Below are positions 17,667 through 26,775 of a DNA stretch of 64,000 nucleotides, in pieces. This stretch comes from Anaerolineaceae bacterium (GTDB taxonomy: Bacteria > Chloroflexota > Anaerolineae > Aggregatilineales > Phototrophicaceae), in assembly GCA_016124855.1 (NCBI GenBank), contig WGMX01000020.1, positions 186,001-250,000 of the forward strand, written 5' to 3'. Numbering within the stretch: the stretch's first letter is position 1; the number at the start of each line of letters is the position of its first letter. Position numbers and translations under genes: made by a program. The notes below the pieces were generated by a model that saw only the letters and a program-made list of their open reading frames with translations, ran no database searches and was not told the DNA's origin.

Positions 17667-17782
17667 CGTAAACTCGCTCTCCATCATCCCGTTGTGTATA
17701 CGGTTAATGCCCGCCCAAGTTGCGGATTACTGCTCTCTATTTTAGCCCACATGCTGCCATCATGACATATATATCGGCAAAT

Positions 17783-17830
17783 CTAACCCCCTCATCCCAA
17801 CCCTTCTCCCCCGCAAGCAAGGGAGAAGAG
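17783..17830. repeat. Dispersed hairpin repeat, family A
   Basis: A C-rich run leads into CTTCTCCC, the loop CCGCAAGCAA and GGGAGAAG, a perfect 8-bp stem. The loop shares CCGCAAGC with copies at 6531, 21591 and 61691. Confidence 0.75.
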
Positions 17831-17891
17831 CTTTAATACACTTTTGGGGGCGAAATTACTGTGGAAAACCTACACCAGTAGTTATATATGA

Positions 17892-17920
17892 GTAAGGGCT
17901 CGCCGACGGCAAGCCCCTAC
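17892..17920. repeat. Dispersed hairpin repeat, family B
   Basis: GTAAGGGCT-cGCCG and CGGCaAGCCCCTAC form an imperfect inverted repeat ending in CCCCTAC, the constant edge of this family. The stem sequence differs from the other copies but still pairs. Confidence 0.7.
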
Positions 17921-17987
17921 TACTCGACACTTATATACTACCCAACTATGACGGTGGTGTTACACCCGTAAATTGGGGGACTGCCCG

Positions 17988-18722
17988 CTAATTACTGCTG
18001 CTGGACTGCCCGCTGGAACTTGCTGTGCCACCCGCTCCACCTGCACCGCCCAACAAACGACGCTTGCGTTCTTCAAGCTGGCGTTCGACTTCGCTGCCGC
18101 GTACCGCCGAATCGATTTCTTCAGAGAGGTTGCGAGTCGCCATATCCAAACGGGCATCTTCTTGATCCAAACGCTGGCGAATCTGGTCACTGAGGCTGCT
18201 GATTTCGGCATCGCCCACGTTGGAAAGCGCGTCGAGGCTCTTGACGGTCTTGGTGGTGACCTTCTTAGCTTCTGCCAGTTCGATCAACGAACGCAGATGC
18301 TCACGCTCCTGCTTGATGGTCGTCAACCGGCCTTCCAGCTTGAGGCGCATATCCAGCATCTTCTGATACTGGGTATCTTGCTCCTGCCACTGTTGATAAT
18401 ACTCCTGCGACAACTGCTGTTTGGTGTTCAGTTCAGCTTGAGCGGCTGCCGCGAGGTCATCTTTACCTTTAACGATGAGGGTATCAATGTCACGGTCGAG
18501 TTTTTCGGCTGATGCCGCGAATTCCTCGTATTTGCGCTTGAGAGTCTTGACTGTTCCACCGACTGTCGCGGTCGATTCTTCAAGGTCGCTCAAGTTATTT
18601 TCGACCTGACGGATGTATTCATCCATCACCTGAACCGAGTTGGCTTGCAAAGCACGGTCAACAATGCCATGTAAATTGGCGCTTATCAGCGTATTGATTT
18701 TTTCAAAAAGTCCGGGAGCCAT
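17988..18722 (-). CDS. PspA/IM30-family protein
   Basis: 244 residues from the ATG at 18722, supported by GGAGAG and by the fact that the protein then begins with the typical PspA amphipathic helix (GLFEKINTLISANLHGIVDRA-like, residues 4-24). The rest is a continuous helical hairpin (about 25-215) and a Gly/Ser-rich tail. PspA/IM30/Vipp1 proteins bind and stabilise stressed membranes and form ESCRT-III-like polymers. Upstream lies a receiver-kinase hybrid gene, separated by a terminator; downstream a coiled-coil membrane protein. Confidence 0.9.
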   Translation of the reverse strand: MAPGLFEKINTLISANLHGIVDRALQANSVQVMDEYIRQVENNLSDLEESTATVGGTVKTLKRKYEEFAASAEKLDRDIDTLIVKGKDDLAAAAQAELNTKQQLSQEYYQQWQEQDTQYQKMLDMRLKLEGRLTTIKQEREHLRSLIELAEAKKVTTKTVKSLDALSNVGDAEISSLSDQIRQRLDQEDARLDMATRNLSEEIDSAVRGSEVERQLEERKRRLLGGAGGAGGTASSSGQSSSSN

Positions 18723-18810
18723 AAATTCACACTCTCCTGCATAAGTCATGCGACGAATGAACGGGTATACGTGTTTAGTATACCCCAAGTTGCTGAAAAC
18801 AAATCCCTAA

Positions 18811-18846
18811 ATAAAGAAGGGCGAACCACAGCCGGTTTACCCTTCT
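18811..18846 (-). terminator. Terminator after the receiver-kinase gene
   Basis: AGAAGGG (18815-18821) and CCCTTCT (18840-18846) pair, with further pairing of AACC and GGTT inside. Read on the minus strand the hairpin is followed by TTTATTT. It separates the kinase transcript from the PspA gene. Confidence 0.65.
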
Positions 18847-18872
18847 CAATCTAGACTGTATTTAGCGTGCGA

Positions 18873-20024
18873 CTAGGCGAGCGCAGCAGGCTCGGTTTCG
18901 GTGACAGGCAGGATCATTCTAAAGGTGCTGCCTTGCCCGACTTCGCTCTCCAAGCTGACGCGCCCACCGTGCAGGAGGGCAATGCCTTTGACGATTGCCA
19001 GCCCCGCGCCAGCGCCTTGATCTTCATTGACAGCGCGGTCAATCTGGTAAAAACTTTCCCAGATTTGTTCTTGCTCGGCTGTAGGAATACCGCGCCCTTT
19101 ATCCTTAACCCAGAGGGTCACTTCTTTAGCGTCTGCGGTTACGCCGAGGGTAATGGGCGCGCCATCCTCCGAGAATTTACAGGCATTGTTGAGCAGAAGG
19201 GCCAGAGCGACCGTTAGATATTCCACATCGCCGGTAATAATCGGCATTTCGGCTGGAATTTCGACGGTTACGGGGTGGTTATCGGACTCGATTTCTTTAA
19301 CGCGTTCTTGAGCCTCTTTAAAGATGCCCTGAACACTGGCAATCGGCCCTTTGCGCCAATCAAAGGTTTGACGGGCCGAATCGGTTTCCAGTTCGACCAG
19401 CATGATGAAGTTTTCGATGAGGTTACGCAGACGATCCGCACCGGCTGTAATGCCCGAAATGTAGCTGAGCATTTCTTCTTTGCTCAGTTCCTGATCGCCG
19501 GGGTTATTGAGCATATCCGAGTAGGCCACGACAAAGGTCAAGGGTGTGCGGAACTCGTGGTTCAGCATGGTCAAGATTTGGCGCTTGAGCGAAGCCATGC
19601 CGCTGTTGTGCATCTGGTTCAGGCTGCGGTGACGCTCCAACCGCGACTCAATCTTGACTAACAAATCACTGGGGTCATAGGGTTTAATGACGTAATCATC
19701 CACACCCAGACGCATACCGCGATGAACATCCGCGCGTTCGCCTTTGGCGGTCAGAAATATGAAGGGGATGCTAAACCAGCGGTTTTCCTTGCGAACTTCT
19801 TTGAGGAACTGAATGCCGTCCATTTTGGGCATCATGATGTCCGAAACGATCAAGTCCGGCGGCGCAGATTGACTGTTCAGCACTTCAATTCCGTTGCTGC
19901 CATTTTCAGCCGTGAGAACGGAGTAGCCATCTAATTCTAGAATGTCGCGGATGCCTTCTAGAAGATGAATATCGTCCTCGACGACTAAAACTTTCGCTTT
20001 TTGCATTGTCGTGCTGCTCACCAT
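18873..20024 (-). CDS. Receiver-histidine kinase hybrid (response regulator at the N-terminus)
   Basis: 383 residues. A receiver domain (1-125, phosphoacceptor D62 in VSDIMMPKMDG, Lys in KPYDP) is followed directly by a HisKA domain with H156 in LNHEFRTPL and an HATPase_c domain with DKGRGIP and GAGAGLAIVKG. No membrane segment or sensor domain is present, so it is cytosolic and its input is presumably phosphorylation of its own receiver by another kinase. AGGAAG precedes the start. The pspA-like gene follows on the same strand, but after a terminator. Confidence 0.92.
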   Translation of the reverse strand: MVSSTTMQKAKVLVVEDDIHLLEGIRDILELDGYSVLTAENGSNGIEVLNSQSAPPDLIVSDIMMPKMDGIQFLKEVRKENRWFSIPFIFLTAKGERADVHRGMRLGVDDYVIKPYDPSDLLVKIESRLERHRSLNQMHNSGMASLKRQILTMLNHEFRTPLTFVVAYSDMLNNPGDQELSKEEMLSYISGITAGADRLRNLIENFIMLVELETDSARQTFDWRKGPIASVQGIFKEAQERVKEIESDNHPVTVEIPAEMPIITGDVEYLTVALALLLNNACKFSEDGAPITLGVTADAKEVTLWVKDKGRGIPTAEQEQIWESFYQIDRAVNEDQGAGAGLAIVKGIALLHGGRVSLESEVGQGSTFRMILPVTETEPAALA

Positions 20025-20170
20025 ACTGCTTCCTATCCCTCAATCCGTGATGCTTCCATATAAATTACTATGACATTACCTCTATAATTCGTCAATAGGG
20101 CGAATCCTCATAACCTTGCACAGTATTACAAAGATTACTTTGTTGTAACGGTGAATGTCGTCTTACCCTT

Positions 20171-20197
20171 GTGGGCGCACAGCCGTGCGCCCCTACA
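20171..20197. repeat. Dispersed hairpin repeat, family B
   Basis: GGGCGCAC (20173-20180), AGCC loop, GTGCGCCC (20185-20192), then CTAC: a perfect 8-bp stem with the CCCTAC edge, between two minus-strand genes. Confidence 0.78.
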
Positions 20198-20241
20198 ATG
20201 ACGGAGGTTTTAGGGAGAAAAGTTACACGAGAACCATCATG

Positions 20242-21249
20242 TTAACGGGCATATATATCCAGCAAGTCGGAGAGCAAGCCGAAGCCAGTTTGTAAGCGAC
20301 CTGCACCGGAACCGACGAGCGTGACATCACCGAGTAGATCAGTGGTGTAAGTGATGGCGTTGGTTGCGCCGGATACAGCTGCCAGCGGATTGCTGAGCTT
20401 GACACGCATCGGTTGGACGCTGCCACCGTCGGCAGTTACGCGGGCGACCAGTTTCCATTTTTCGCCTGCTTGAGCGGCGGCTTTGACATCATCGGCTGTT
20501 ATGGCGGTGATGCCCTTCACATCCATATCCTTAAAGGTGATGCTGCTGTTGAATAAGGCGCGTGCCAGAATGATGACCTTTCCGGCTGCGTCCCAACCTT
20601 CGACATCACCGGCGGGATCGGCTTCGGCATAACCCAACTGTTGGGCTTGGGCGAGGGCTTCAGCGTAGCTCATGCCGCCTTCCATCTGGGTGAGGATGTA
20701 GTTGGTTGTGCCGTTAAGGATGCCGCGTGCTTCGGTGATTTTGCAGCCTGCGAGGGCTTGCAGCGCTAAACGGATAGAGGGTGTGCCAGCCATAACTGTG
20801 GCCTCGAAGCGAAGCTGCTTCCCAGCTTGGGCGGCGCGGGCTACGAGTTCGTTATAGCCAACGGCGACCGGCCCTTTGTTGGCGAGGACGACATGCTTGC
20901 CACTGTCTAAGGCTGCATAGCAGTAATCGAGCGCGGGTTGTCCGGTTTGGAGGTTGGTGTGGCTGCATTCGACCATGACATCGGCGTTGCAGGTTTTGAT
21001 TAAATCGAGAATATCCGTGCCGCGAGTGAGTCCGGCTGAGTCGGGATAGCCGCTGAAATCATCCGCCGCTGCTAGCAGCGCAGGAATATCTAAACCTGCG
21101 GGATTATAGAGTGTACCTTTGCTGCGGGTGGCGACGGCGACGACTTGGGCTTCAAAACCGTACTGTGTTTTAAGGTCTGCGGCTTTATCGCGCAGGATTT
21201 CGAGTAAGCCCTGTCCAACCACGCCAAAGCCGATGAGTGCAATCTTCAT
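20242..21249 (-). CDS. hom: Homoserine dehydrogenase
   Basis: 335 residues from the ATG at 21249 (AAGGA 10 bases upstream); the protein then begins with the NAD(P)-binding motif GFGVVG at 7-12. The conserved NKGP, GTPS, ILNGTTNYIL and GDVEGWDAAGK motifs are present, the last carrying the substrate and catalytic Asp/Lys residues. It reduces aspartate semialdehyde to homoserine in threonine and methionine synthesis. The C-terminal ACT domain found in longer homologues is absent, so allosteric feedback by threonine through ACT is not expected. No other threonine-pathway gene is adjacent. Confidence 0.92.
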   Translation of the reverse strand: MKIALIGFGVVGQGLLEILRDKAADLKTQYGFEAQVVAVATRSKGTLYNPAGLDIPALLAAADDFSGYPDSAGLTRGTDILDLIKTCNADVMVECSHTNLQTGQPALDYCYAALDSGKHVVLANKGPVAVGYNELVARAAQAGKQLRFEATVMAGTPSIRLALQALAGCKITEARGILNGTTNYILTQMEGGMSYAEALAQAQQLGYAEADPAGDVEGWDAAGKVIILARALFNSSITFKDMDVKGITAITADDVKAAAQAGEKWKLVARVTADGGSVQPMRVKLSNPLAAVSGATNAITYTTDLLGDVTLVGSGAGRLQTGFGLLSDLLDIYAR

Positions 21250-21570
21250 GAATCGGTGTCCTTCAAATGATGCCTGTGAATAGTGCATCATCTTAGCGTA
21301 GAGCAGGAGACTTGACCATTTTTAGTCTCCAGTCAACAGTCTCCAGCCATCAGTCAAATACAAAACAGGAACCTATTCAGCGAAATATGCGGCGAAAGCA
21401 GCAAAAAAGTCGTCAGTTAACAGTCAAATACAAAAACCATTTATGGTGGCGATGTCGTCGTTGGCGGCGGCATTGACATTGAAATGTTGTTGCTGATGCA
21501 GTTGTTGCAGTTGAGAATCGGTTGTTTTTGTCTCATTTGCAACGATTAGCTGTTGTTAAGGTGCGCGAAG

Positions 21571-21614
21571 AACCCCCTCCTCAATCCTCCCCCGCAAGCG
21601 AGGGAGGAAGTCAT
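21571..21614. repeat. Dispersed hairpin repeat, family A
   Basis: CCTCCC, CCGCAAGC loop and GAGGGAGG form a hairpin preceded by a C-rich run, as in the copies near 6511, 17783 and 61668. Confidence 0.72.
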
Positions 21615-21820
21615 ACAGTTCCTCTGATTCATATGATATTCGATTTGAGGAACAAACGGGTTACCATTTGGAAGAACATTTTGTAACTGTTTGCGAGGGT
21701 TGGCGCTAACGATTTTGAGGGAGCAGGATTATTAAGACGGTTGGAGAATGGTTGGGGTTCGGTAGAGCAGGTTTGTTTATTTAAACGTTGGGCATAATAA
21801 TGCAATGAAATGCGAAATCA

Positions 21821-21866
21821 TTTTTACCACGAAGGCACAAAGAACACAGAGATCAAGGCGGAGAGG
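21821..21866. repeat. Purine-rich dispersed element (ACCACGAAGGCACAAAG type)
   Basis: TTTTTACCACGAAGGCACAAA continues into GAACACAGAGATCAAGG and GGAGAGG. Similar strings occur at 24492-24549 and 60316-60356 on this strand and at 52441-52472 on the other strand (CCACAGAGACACAGAG). They do not code for protein and have no clear hairpin. Confidence 0.5.
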
Positions 21867-22100
21867 TTTTATGATGGTGGAAATACTGGTGAGGTTGCAT
21901 CGCATGAGGCTAAAGCCGTCATGCTAGATAAAAGACAAGCCTGCTGAAGCGGCTTCAAAATACTCGCGGGTCTAATCTATTTGAGTGACCTGACAAAAGA
22001 CTATCAACTACAGCTACAACGCTGCCAATCAGATTGTCAACTGTAGGATACCCATGCTAACCTGTGAAGACAACAGCAATCTGACCAACTGAAGAGTAAT

Positions 22101-22706
22101 ATGAGAATCAAACTAGATGCCGCTAAAGTTCCCTCTGAACTCCAAACGTTAATTCCGTATGCTGAGAAATGGGGAATTCTAGACAAAGACTTGCAAAATA
22201 AAATGTTGCATGAAGCATCATTAGAAGAAGTTGAAAACTTATGTACGGTTATGTACCCACTTTGGGACGAATGGAATGCTTTCCTTACATCACATCAGTC
22301 TAATGAGAATTCAAAAAGTCATGAAGTGAATAGTTTCAAGGCTTTTCGTCCAGTGTTTGAAGAAGCCTTTTCAATTCTTGGCGAAAAAAGGCCACAAAAG
22401 TTACTTGAGATTATAAAATGGCCAGAAGCATGGAGTAGCGTTAATCTCGATTCGACCAAATTACCGTCTGAACTTCTGCCTTTGATTCCATTTGCCGAAA
22501 AGTGGGCTATAGAAGATGAGGGAGTTCGGTGGACGGCAATAAAAATGATAACGGACGCTGAAGTTAAGGAGTTATTATCAATAGTCGATCAGATTGGTTA
22601 TGAAAGAATAGATGATTTGATCTATACAACACTTGATAATGACTCTCTTCGTGAAACAGCATATACATTTGTACGCTTAATGGAGTTAGTCGATTATCTC
22701 AGATGA
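22101..22706 (+). CDS. Orphan protein with an internal duplication
   Basis: 201 residues, AT-rich compared with its neighbours. Residues about 3-55 and 113-165 align with each other: both begin LD-x-x-K-x-PSEL-x-x-LIP-Y/F-AEKW and continue as helical segments. No known family, signal peptide or membrane segment. The gene stands alone between two unrelated minus-strand genes, and its low GC and repeat-laden upstream region suggest acquisition by transfer. Confidence 0.65.
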   Translation: MRIKLDAAKVPSELQTLIPYAEKWGILDKDLQNKMLHEASLEEVENLCTVMYPLWDEWNAFLTSHQSNENSKSHEVNSFKAFRPVFEEAFSILGEKRPQKLLEIIKWPEAWSSVNLDSTKLPSELLPLIPFAEKWAIEDEGVRWTAIKMITDAEVKELLSIVDQIGYERIDDLIYTTLDNDSLRETAYTFVRLMELVDYLR

Positions 22707-22737
22707 ATAATGACGGTTGTATCCAAAACCGCCAGCG

Positions 22738-23007
22738 TCATTTATCACCTTTCCAGTAAGGCGCTAAACGGTTGGCTTCTTTGCGGCGCTGAGCGTTGAC
22801 CCACTCTACAGGGTCTTCAATTTCAGGATCAACAAATTCAATCGGTGCCATTTGGTTCAGCAGCGCAGCTATTTGGACACCTGTTTTGGGATGTGATGAA
22901 GCTGCTGGTTCAGGGAATTCCAAAGAATCAACCAACAGCTTCACCAGTTCTTTTCGTTCATGTGCGCTCAAGGTTTGCGCTTGTTGGAGTACCTCAGCGA
23001 GTGTCAT
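22738..23007 (-). CDS. Antitoxin-like small protein, no toxin adjacent
   Basis: 89 residues. The N-terminal 29 residues (VLQQAQTLSAHERKELVKLL pattern) are typical of addiction-module antitoxin-like proteins of Chloroflexota and Cyanobacteria, in which a short helical dimerisation part is followed by a disordered region. A strong AAGGAGAG lies 5 bases before the ATG. The next gene downstream starts on the opposite strand, so there is no toxin partner. It may be a relic or an unrelated regulator. Confidence 0.6.
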   Translation of the reverse strand: MTLAEVLQQAQTLSAHERKELVKLLVDSLEFPEPAASSHPKTGVQIAALLNQMAPIEFVDPEIEDPVEWVNAQRRKEANRLAPYWKGDK

Positions 23008-23077
23008 ACTGCCTCTCCTTGATCAGTTGCCTATATTTTAGCATGTATCTGAATCAGTGTTGAGGCAAAACACGGGC

Positions 23078-24385
23078 CTATACCAACGTCGATTCCTTCT
23101 CGGTGATGGTGGGTAGGATATGTTCGCCGGTGATGAGGCGGGCGGCACGATTGCGGGTGAAGTAATTCCAGCCCCATTGGATGAACACCAACAGGCGGCT
23201 CTGATATTGGACGATGTAGAGCAAGTGGATGAACAGCCACATCAGCCAACCGATCAAGCCGCTGAAATGTAAGCGTCCCAAATCGGCGACGGCTGCGGCG
23301 CGTCCGATGGTCGCCATATTACCCAAATCGCGATAATGGAAGGGTGGCAGCGTTTGACCTTTGAGCCGCGCTTGGATGACACGCGCGACATACTTACCGG
23401 ACTGCATGGCGACCTGTGCAACTCCCGGCAGAGGTTTTCCGGTCTGATGAGCATAGTTGGCGAGATCACCAATCACGAAAATTTCAGGGTGATTGGGCAA
23501 GCTCAAATCAGGCTGCACGATGATGCGTCCGGCACGGTCAAGTTCAGCTCCTGTAGCTGTGGCTAATCTGCGCCCTAAAGGTGATCCCTGTACACCTGCG
23601 CCCCATAAGACAGTATAAGCATCAATCGTTTCGGTTTGTTCACCGCTGCGGATGGTGACGTGGTCGGTTTGAATATCGGTGACGATGGCATTAGTACGAA
23701 CGGTTACGCCTAACTTTCGCAGCGACTCGGCTGCCCGCGCTGAAAGATCAGTTGGATAGGGTGGCAGGACGCGATCTGTACCTTCCAGCAAGATCACTCT
23801 AGCACTGGCTGGATCAATGCGGCGGAAATTGTTTTTCAGCGTGTGATTAGCGATTTCGCCCAAGGCACCGGCCAGTTCAACACCGGTTGCGCCACCACCC
23901 ACGACGACGAAGGTCAGCCATTTGCGGATTTCGTCAGGATCGGTTTCGCGCTCGGCGGCTTCAAAGGCCAGCAGAACGCGCCGCCGGATTTCGGTGGCAT
24001 CTTCAACGGTTTTGAGGCCGGGTGCGACGGTTTCCCATTGATCGTTACCGAAATAGGCGTGGCGAACACCTGCCGCTAAGATCAAGGTGTCATAAGGCAC
24101 GCGCTCATCAGTGAGAATGACTTCGTGCTTATCGACATCAAAATCCACGACTTCAGCCAGCAGCACTTCGGTGTTCTTCTGACGCTTGAGGATGTCCCGC
24201 AGCGGCGCGGCGATATTGGCCGGGGACAAAGCACCGGTCGCCACCTGATAAAGCAGCGGTTGGAACAGGTGAAAGTTGCGGCGGTCAATCAGTGTCACGT
24301 TGACATCGGCGTGACGCAGCGAGGTTGCCGCATGTAATCCGCCAAATCCGCCCCCAATAATCACGACTCGTTGTTGGTTGGTCAT
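23078..24385 (-). CDS. ndh: Type II NADH:quinone oxidoreductase (NDH-2)
   Basis: 435 residues from the ATG at 24385 (GGGGGAG 6 bases upstream). Two Rossmann folds bind FAD (GGGFGG, 11-16) and NADH (GGGATG, 163-168). The C-terminus ends in hydrophobic and aromatic helices (LIGWLMWLFIHLLYI-like) that anchor such enzymes to the inner face of the membrane. It transfers electrons from NADH to quinone without pumping protons. It is monocistronic. Confidence 0.9.
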   Translation of the reverse strand: MTNQQRVVIIGGGFGGLHAATSLRHADVNVTLIDRRNFHLFQPLLYQVATGALSPANIAAPLRDILKRQKNTEVLLAEVVDFDVDKHEVILTDERVPYDTLILAAGVRHAYFGNDQWETVAPGLKTVEDATEIRRRVLLAFEAAERETDPDEIRKWLTFVVVGGGATGVELAGALGEIANHTLKNNFRRIDPASARVILLEGTDRVLPPYPTDLSARAAESLRKLGVTVRTNAIVTDIQTDHVTIRSGEQTETIDAYTVLWGAGVQGSPLGRRLATATGAELDRAGRIIVQPDLSLPNHPEIFVIGDLANYAHQTGKPLPGVAQVAMQSGKYVARVIQARLKGQTLPPFHYRDLGNMATIGRAAAVADLGRLHFSGLIGWLMWLFIHLLYIVQYQSRLLVFIQWGWNYFTRNRAARLITGEHILPTITEKESTLV

Positions 24386-24491
24386 GTCAAACTCCCCCAT
24401 GATTGTCATTTGTGCATTTATTCACAATATAGACGCATTATACAGTCACTTTCATACTTCCGCTTGTATAGAAACTTTCAAGTCACGATAA

Positions 24492-24549
24492 AACCAATCG
24501 CCAAGCACGCCAAGAGAAAAGAGAACGCAGAGAGAATACAGAGCAGAGC
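24492..24549. repeat. Purine-rich dispersed element
   Basis: A run of A/G-rich bases with repeated AAGAGAAAAGAGAACGCAGAG, related to the element at 21821-21866. Non-coding, between the divergent NDH-2 and methyltransferase genes. Confidence 0.45.
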
Positions 24550-24632
24550 AAGAGATTTAAGGTAGAATTGACTGCCTCATCATAAAATAGTCCGAAATAA
24601 GGTCAAAGTTGTTACGGGAAAAAGGGGAACTG

Positions 24633-25442
24633 ATGGACGAACAAGATGCGAAACTGAACACTGAATCACGCGAAATTTGGGATACCAACGCCGAGGCTTG
24701 GGATAAAAAGATCGGCGCGGGCGGCGGCTGGCAGACGACGTTGATTGCGCCAATGGTCGAGCGTATGTTGAATATTCAAGCGGGCGAAACGGTTCTGGAT
24801 ATTGCCTGTGGGAATGGTCAGTTTAGCAGGCGGCTGCTGGAACTGGGTGCATCGGTGGTGGCCTCAGATTTCAGCACCAAGTTGATCGAACTGGCGAAAG
24901 GGCGCACGACAGAACATATCGAGCGGATTCGGTATCATGTCGTTGATGCGACCGATGAAGCGCAGCTACTCGCGCTGGCGGGTGCAGATCAACAGCGATT
25001 TGACGCGGCGGTGTGTAATAACGCGTTGATGGACATGCCGGTGATTGAACCGTTGTTTCGAGCCGTCGCCAAACTGCTCAAGCCCAATGGACGGTTTGTG
25101 TTCTCGATTATGCATCCGTGCTTCAACGGGTTAGCGATTTCCATGTCACCGGAACTGCCGGATTATGCCCAAACACCCACTTATTCGGTGAAAATCTCGC
25201 GCTATCTGTCATGGGAAGCTACGAAGGGAACGGCGATCCGTGAGCAGCCGCGCGAACAATATTACTGGCACCGCCCGCTGCATGTCCTCTTAAACGCGGC
25301 TTTTGAAAATGGTCTGGTGATGGATCGATTGGAAGAACCGAAACTCGTCGAGGTTGACGCGGCGAAGAATGCTTTTAATTGGACGAATTACGATATGCCG
25401 CCGTTGTTGTTCGTGCGATTGAGGCCAAGCAAAAACCCCTAA
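24633..25442 (+). CDS. Class I SAM-dependent methyltransferase
   Basis: 269 residues from the ATG at 24633 (AAGGGGA 5 bases upstream). The SAM-binding motif I is VLDIACGNG at 54-62, followed by ASDFS (motif II) and VCNNALMDM (motif III-like). The C-terminal domain (about 170-265) is of the type found in small-molecule methyltransferases. The substrate is unknown. Its end runs into a repeat element. Confidence 0.85.
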   Translation: MDEQDAKLNTESREIWDTNAEAWDKKIGAGGGWQTTLIAPMVERMLNIQAGETVLDIACGNGQFSRRLLELGASVVASDFSTKLIELAKGRTTEHIERIRYHVVDATDEAQLLALAGADQQRFDAAVCNNALMDMPVIEPLFRAVAKLLKPNGRFVFSIMHPCFNGLAISMSPELPDYAQTPTYSVKISRYLSWEATKGTAIREQPREQYYWHRPLHVLLNAAFENGLVMDRLEEPKLVEVDAAKNAFNWTNYDMPPLLFVRLRPSKNP

Positions 25443-25512
25443 CCCCAGCCCTTTCCCCGTAGTAACAGGGCAAGGGAGCAATACGGGAGCACACGCAGGT
25501 GCTCCCCTACGG
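25434..25512. repeat. Dispersed hairpin repeats, family A-like plus family B
   Basis: A CCCTTTCCCC/GGGCAAGGGAGC hairpin is joined to GGGAGCAC (25485-25492), ACGCAG loop, GTGCTCCC (25499-25506), then CTACGG. The composite order A then B is the same as at 6511-6586. The start of the element overlaps the last codons of the methyltransferase gene. Confidence 0.72.
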
Positions 25513-25526
25513 AAGAACTTGAGGGT

Positions 25527-26540
25527 TTAGTTATTTTGGAACTGAACCATTTCAGTAAGCGGTTGTTCGACGGTGGCGGGCTTCCATGTGAAGGCCACCA
25601 GAACCAGCGCGATCACGCCTGTCAATGCACCGGTTATCAGTAAGCCGCTGCCCGCGTGCTGGACGATCAAGACGGTCAGATTGCCCAGCGCTTGAGTGCT
25701 GATGAAGTGGATGGATTGCAGGGTATTTACCGTGAAGTCGTTGGATAAAATCACACCAGCCAGCAGGAACAAGACTGCCGGAATAACGAGTGATTTACCC
25801 AGCCAGCGCACATTTTTATCCAGATCGCCGCCGCGCAGATAAGACAGCGAGACTCCGCCGAGAACAGTCAAGAGAATGACCATGACGATTGCCATATCCA
25901 AGCCGCTGCGAACGGTGACAACTAAGAACAAATCTAGAAGGCGCAATCCTTGTTGTAAGCCAAGTGTATCGCTCAATGTTAGACGATTTGGCGCATTTTC
26001 TAGCACGGTCGGTAAGGCATGAGCAATTTGTGCAGTGGCTGCGGCAACGGTCATATCAGAATTGATGCAGCGCGGCAGTGTCCCACCGACTGCAATCGGC
26101 GTTTGACCGTTGGCGCACACAGGTAATGTGGCTGTGAGTGTATTTGCGAAGCGCTGAATTGCGCTTCCGCTGAGCGTGGCTTTAATGGGTTTGAGGTCGA
26201 TTGAAACGTCAATCTGGCTGTCACGACCTCCAATGAAATCGTAAATCCCGTTCACAAGCTGCATGGATTGCGCGTGTTGATAATCAAGTGTCATAACCGA
26301 ACGCAAAGCACTGTTCAACGCTTCGGTTGGCAGTTGATCGACAGGGCTGAGAATTTGACTGTTAAATGCATCAGCCAGTTTATCATTCAAGAGGGTGTCA
26401 TAGACGCGGTCATCGTTGACCACACCTTCGTAAAAGCTGTGATCGAGAATCCACGGACGCATCGAACTCATGGTCATGGCTGACAAGGTTAACGGAAGAA
26501 ATAATGTGATCCAAATGAGTCGAGTGAAAAATTTACGCAT
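25527..26540 (-). CDS. Membrane protein of unknown function with a large exported domain
   Basis: 337 residues from the ATG at 26540 (AAGGGGA 7 bases upstream). An N-terminal hydrophobic segment (5-24) is followed by a ~180-residue soluble part and then three membrane helices in the C-terminal third (about 205-225, 250-268, 290-315). Two cysteines (about 142 and 160) in the soluble part could form a disulfide outside. No family was recognised. Confidence 0.7.
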   Translation of the reverse strand: MRKFFTRLIWITLFLPLTLSAMTMSSMRPWILDHSFYEGVVNDDRVYDTLLNDKLADAFNSQILSPVDQLPTEALNSALRSVMTLDYQHAQSMQLVNGIYDFIGGRDSQIDVSIDLKPIKATLSGSAIQRFANTLTATLPVCANGQTPIAVGGTLPRCINSDMTVAAATAQIAHALPTVLENAPNRLTLSDTLGLQQGLRLLDLFLVVTVRSGLDMAIVMVILLTVLGGVSLSYLRGGDLDKNVRWLGKSLVIPAVLFLLAGVILSNDFTVNTLQSIHFISTQALGNLTVLIVQHAGSGLLITGALTGVIALVLVAFTWKPATVEQPLTEMVQFQNN

Positions 26541-26775
26541 CCGACTATCCCCTTCAAACCGCATGATTGATGCTCATGTCCTGTAATACGTTGGTTGCGG
26601 CGATTTGGTTCCAGCAAAGACAACTTTCTTACAATACACATAAAGGGGATTAGTTGTGATCCGTCGAAAGATGGATTTGTGGAGGGACATTTCGGGTAAC
26701 GAGACAAAAGTTGCAGAAAGGTTGAACGAATCATCATAAGCTCTTGATAAAACGATATGATGGAGATTAACGATT

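Larger units (their letters stand above)
17667..17987. other. Intergenic region with repeat elements
   Basis: 320 bases without a gene between the PspA gene and the coiled-coil gene. It holds one family A hairpin (17783-17830) and one family B hairpin (17892-17920). The promoter of the downstream gene must lie near 17690-17760, but no convincing -35/-10 pair was found. Confidence 0.6.
21250..22100. other. Long intergenic region with repeats, no gene
   Basis: 850 bases between divergent genes. It contains a direct repeat of CAGTCAAATACAAAA (about 21352 and 21423), a family A hairpin (21571-21614), a purine-rich CACAAAGAACACAGAG element (21821-21866), and a stretch with GAGGCTAAAGCC and GCTGAAGCGGCTTC (about 21904-21957). 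No reading frame with a ribosome binding site was found. A weak TTGTCA/TAACCT pair lies near 22036 upstream of the next gene. Confidence 0.55.
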
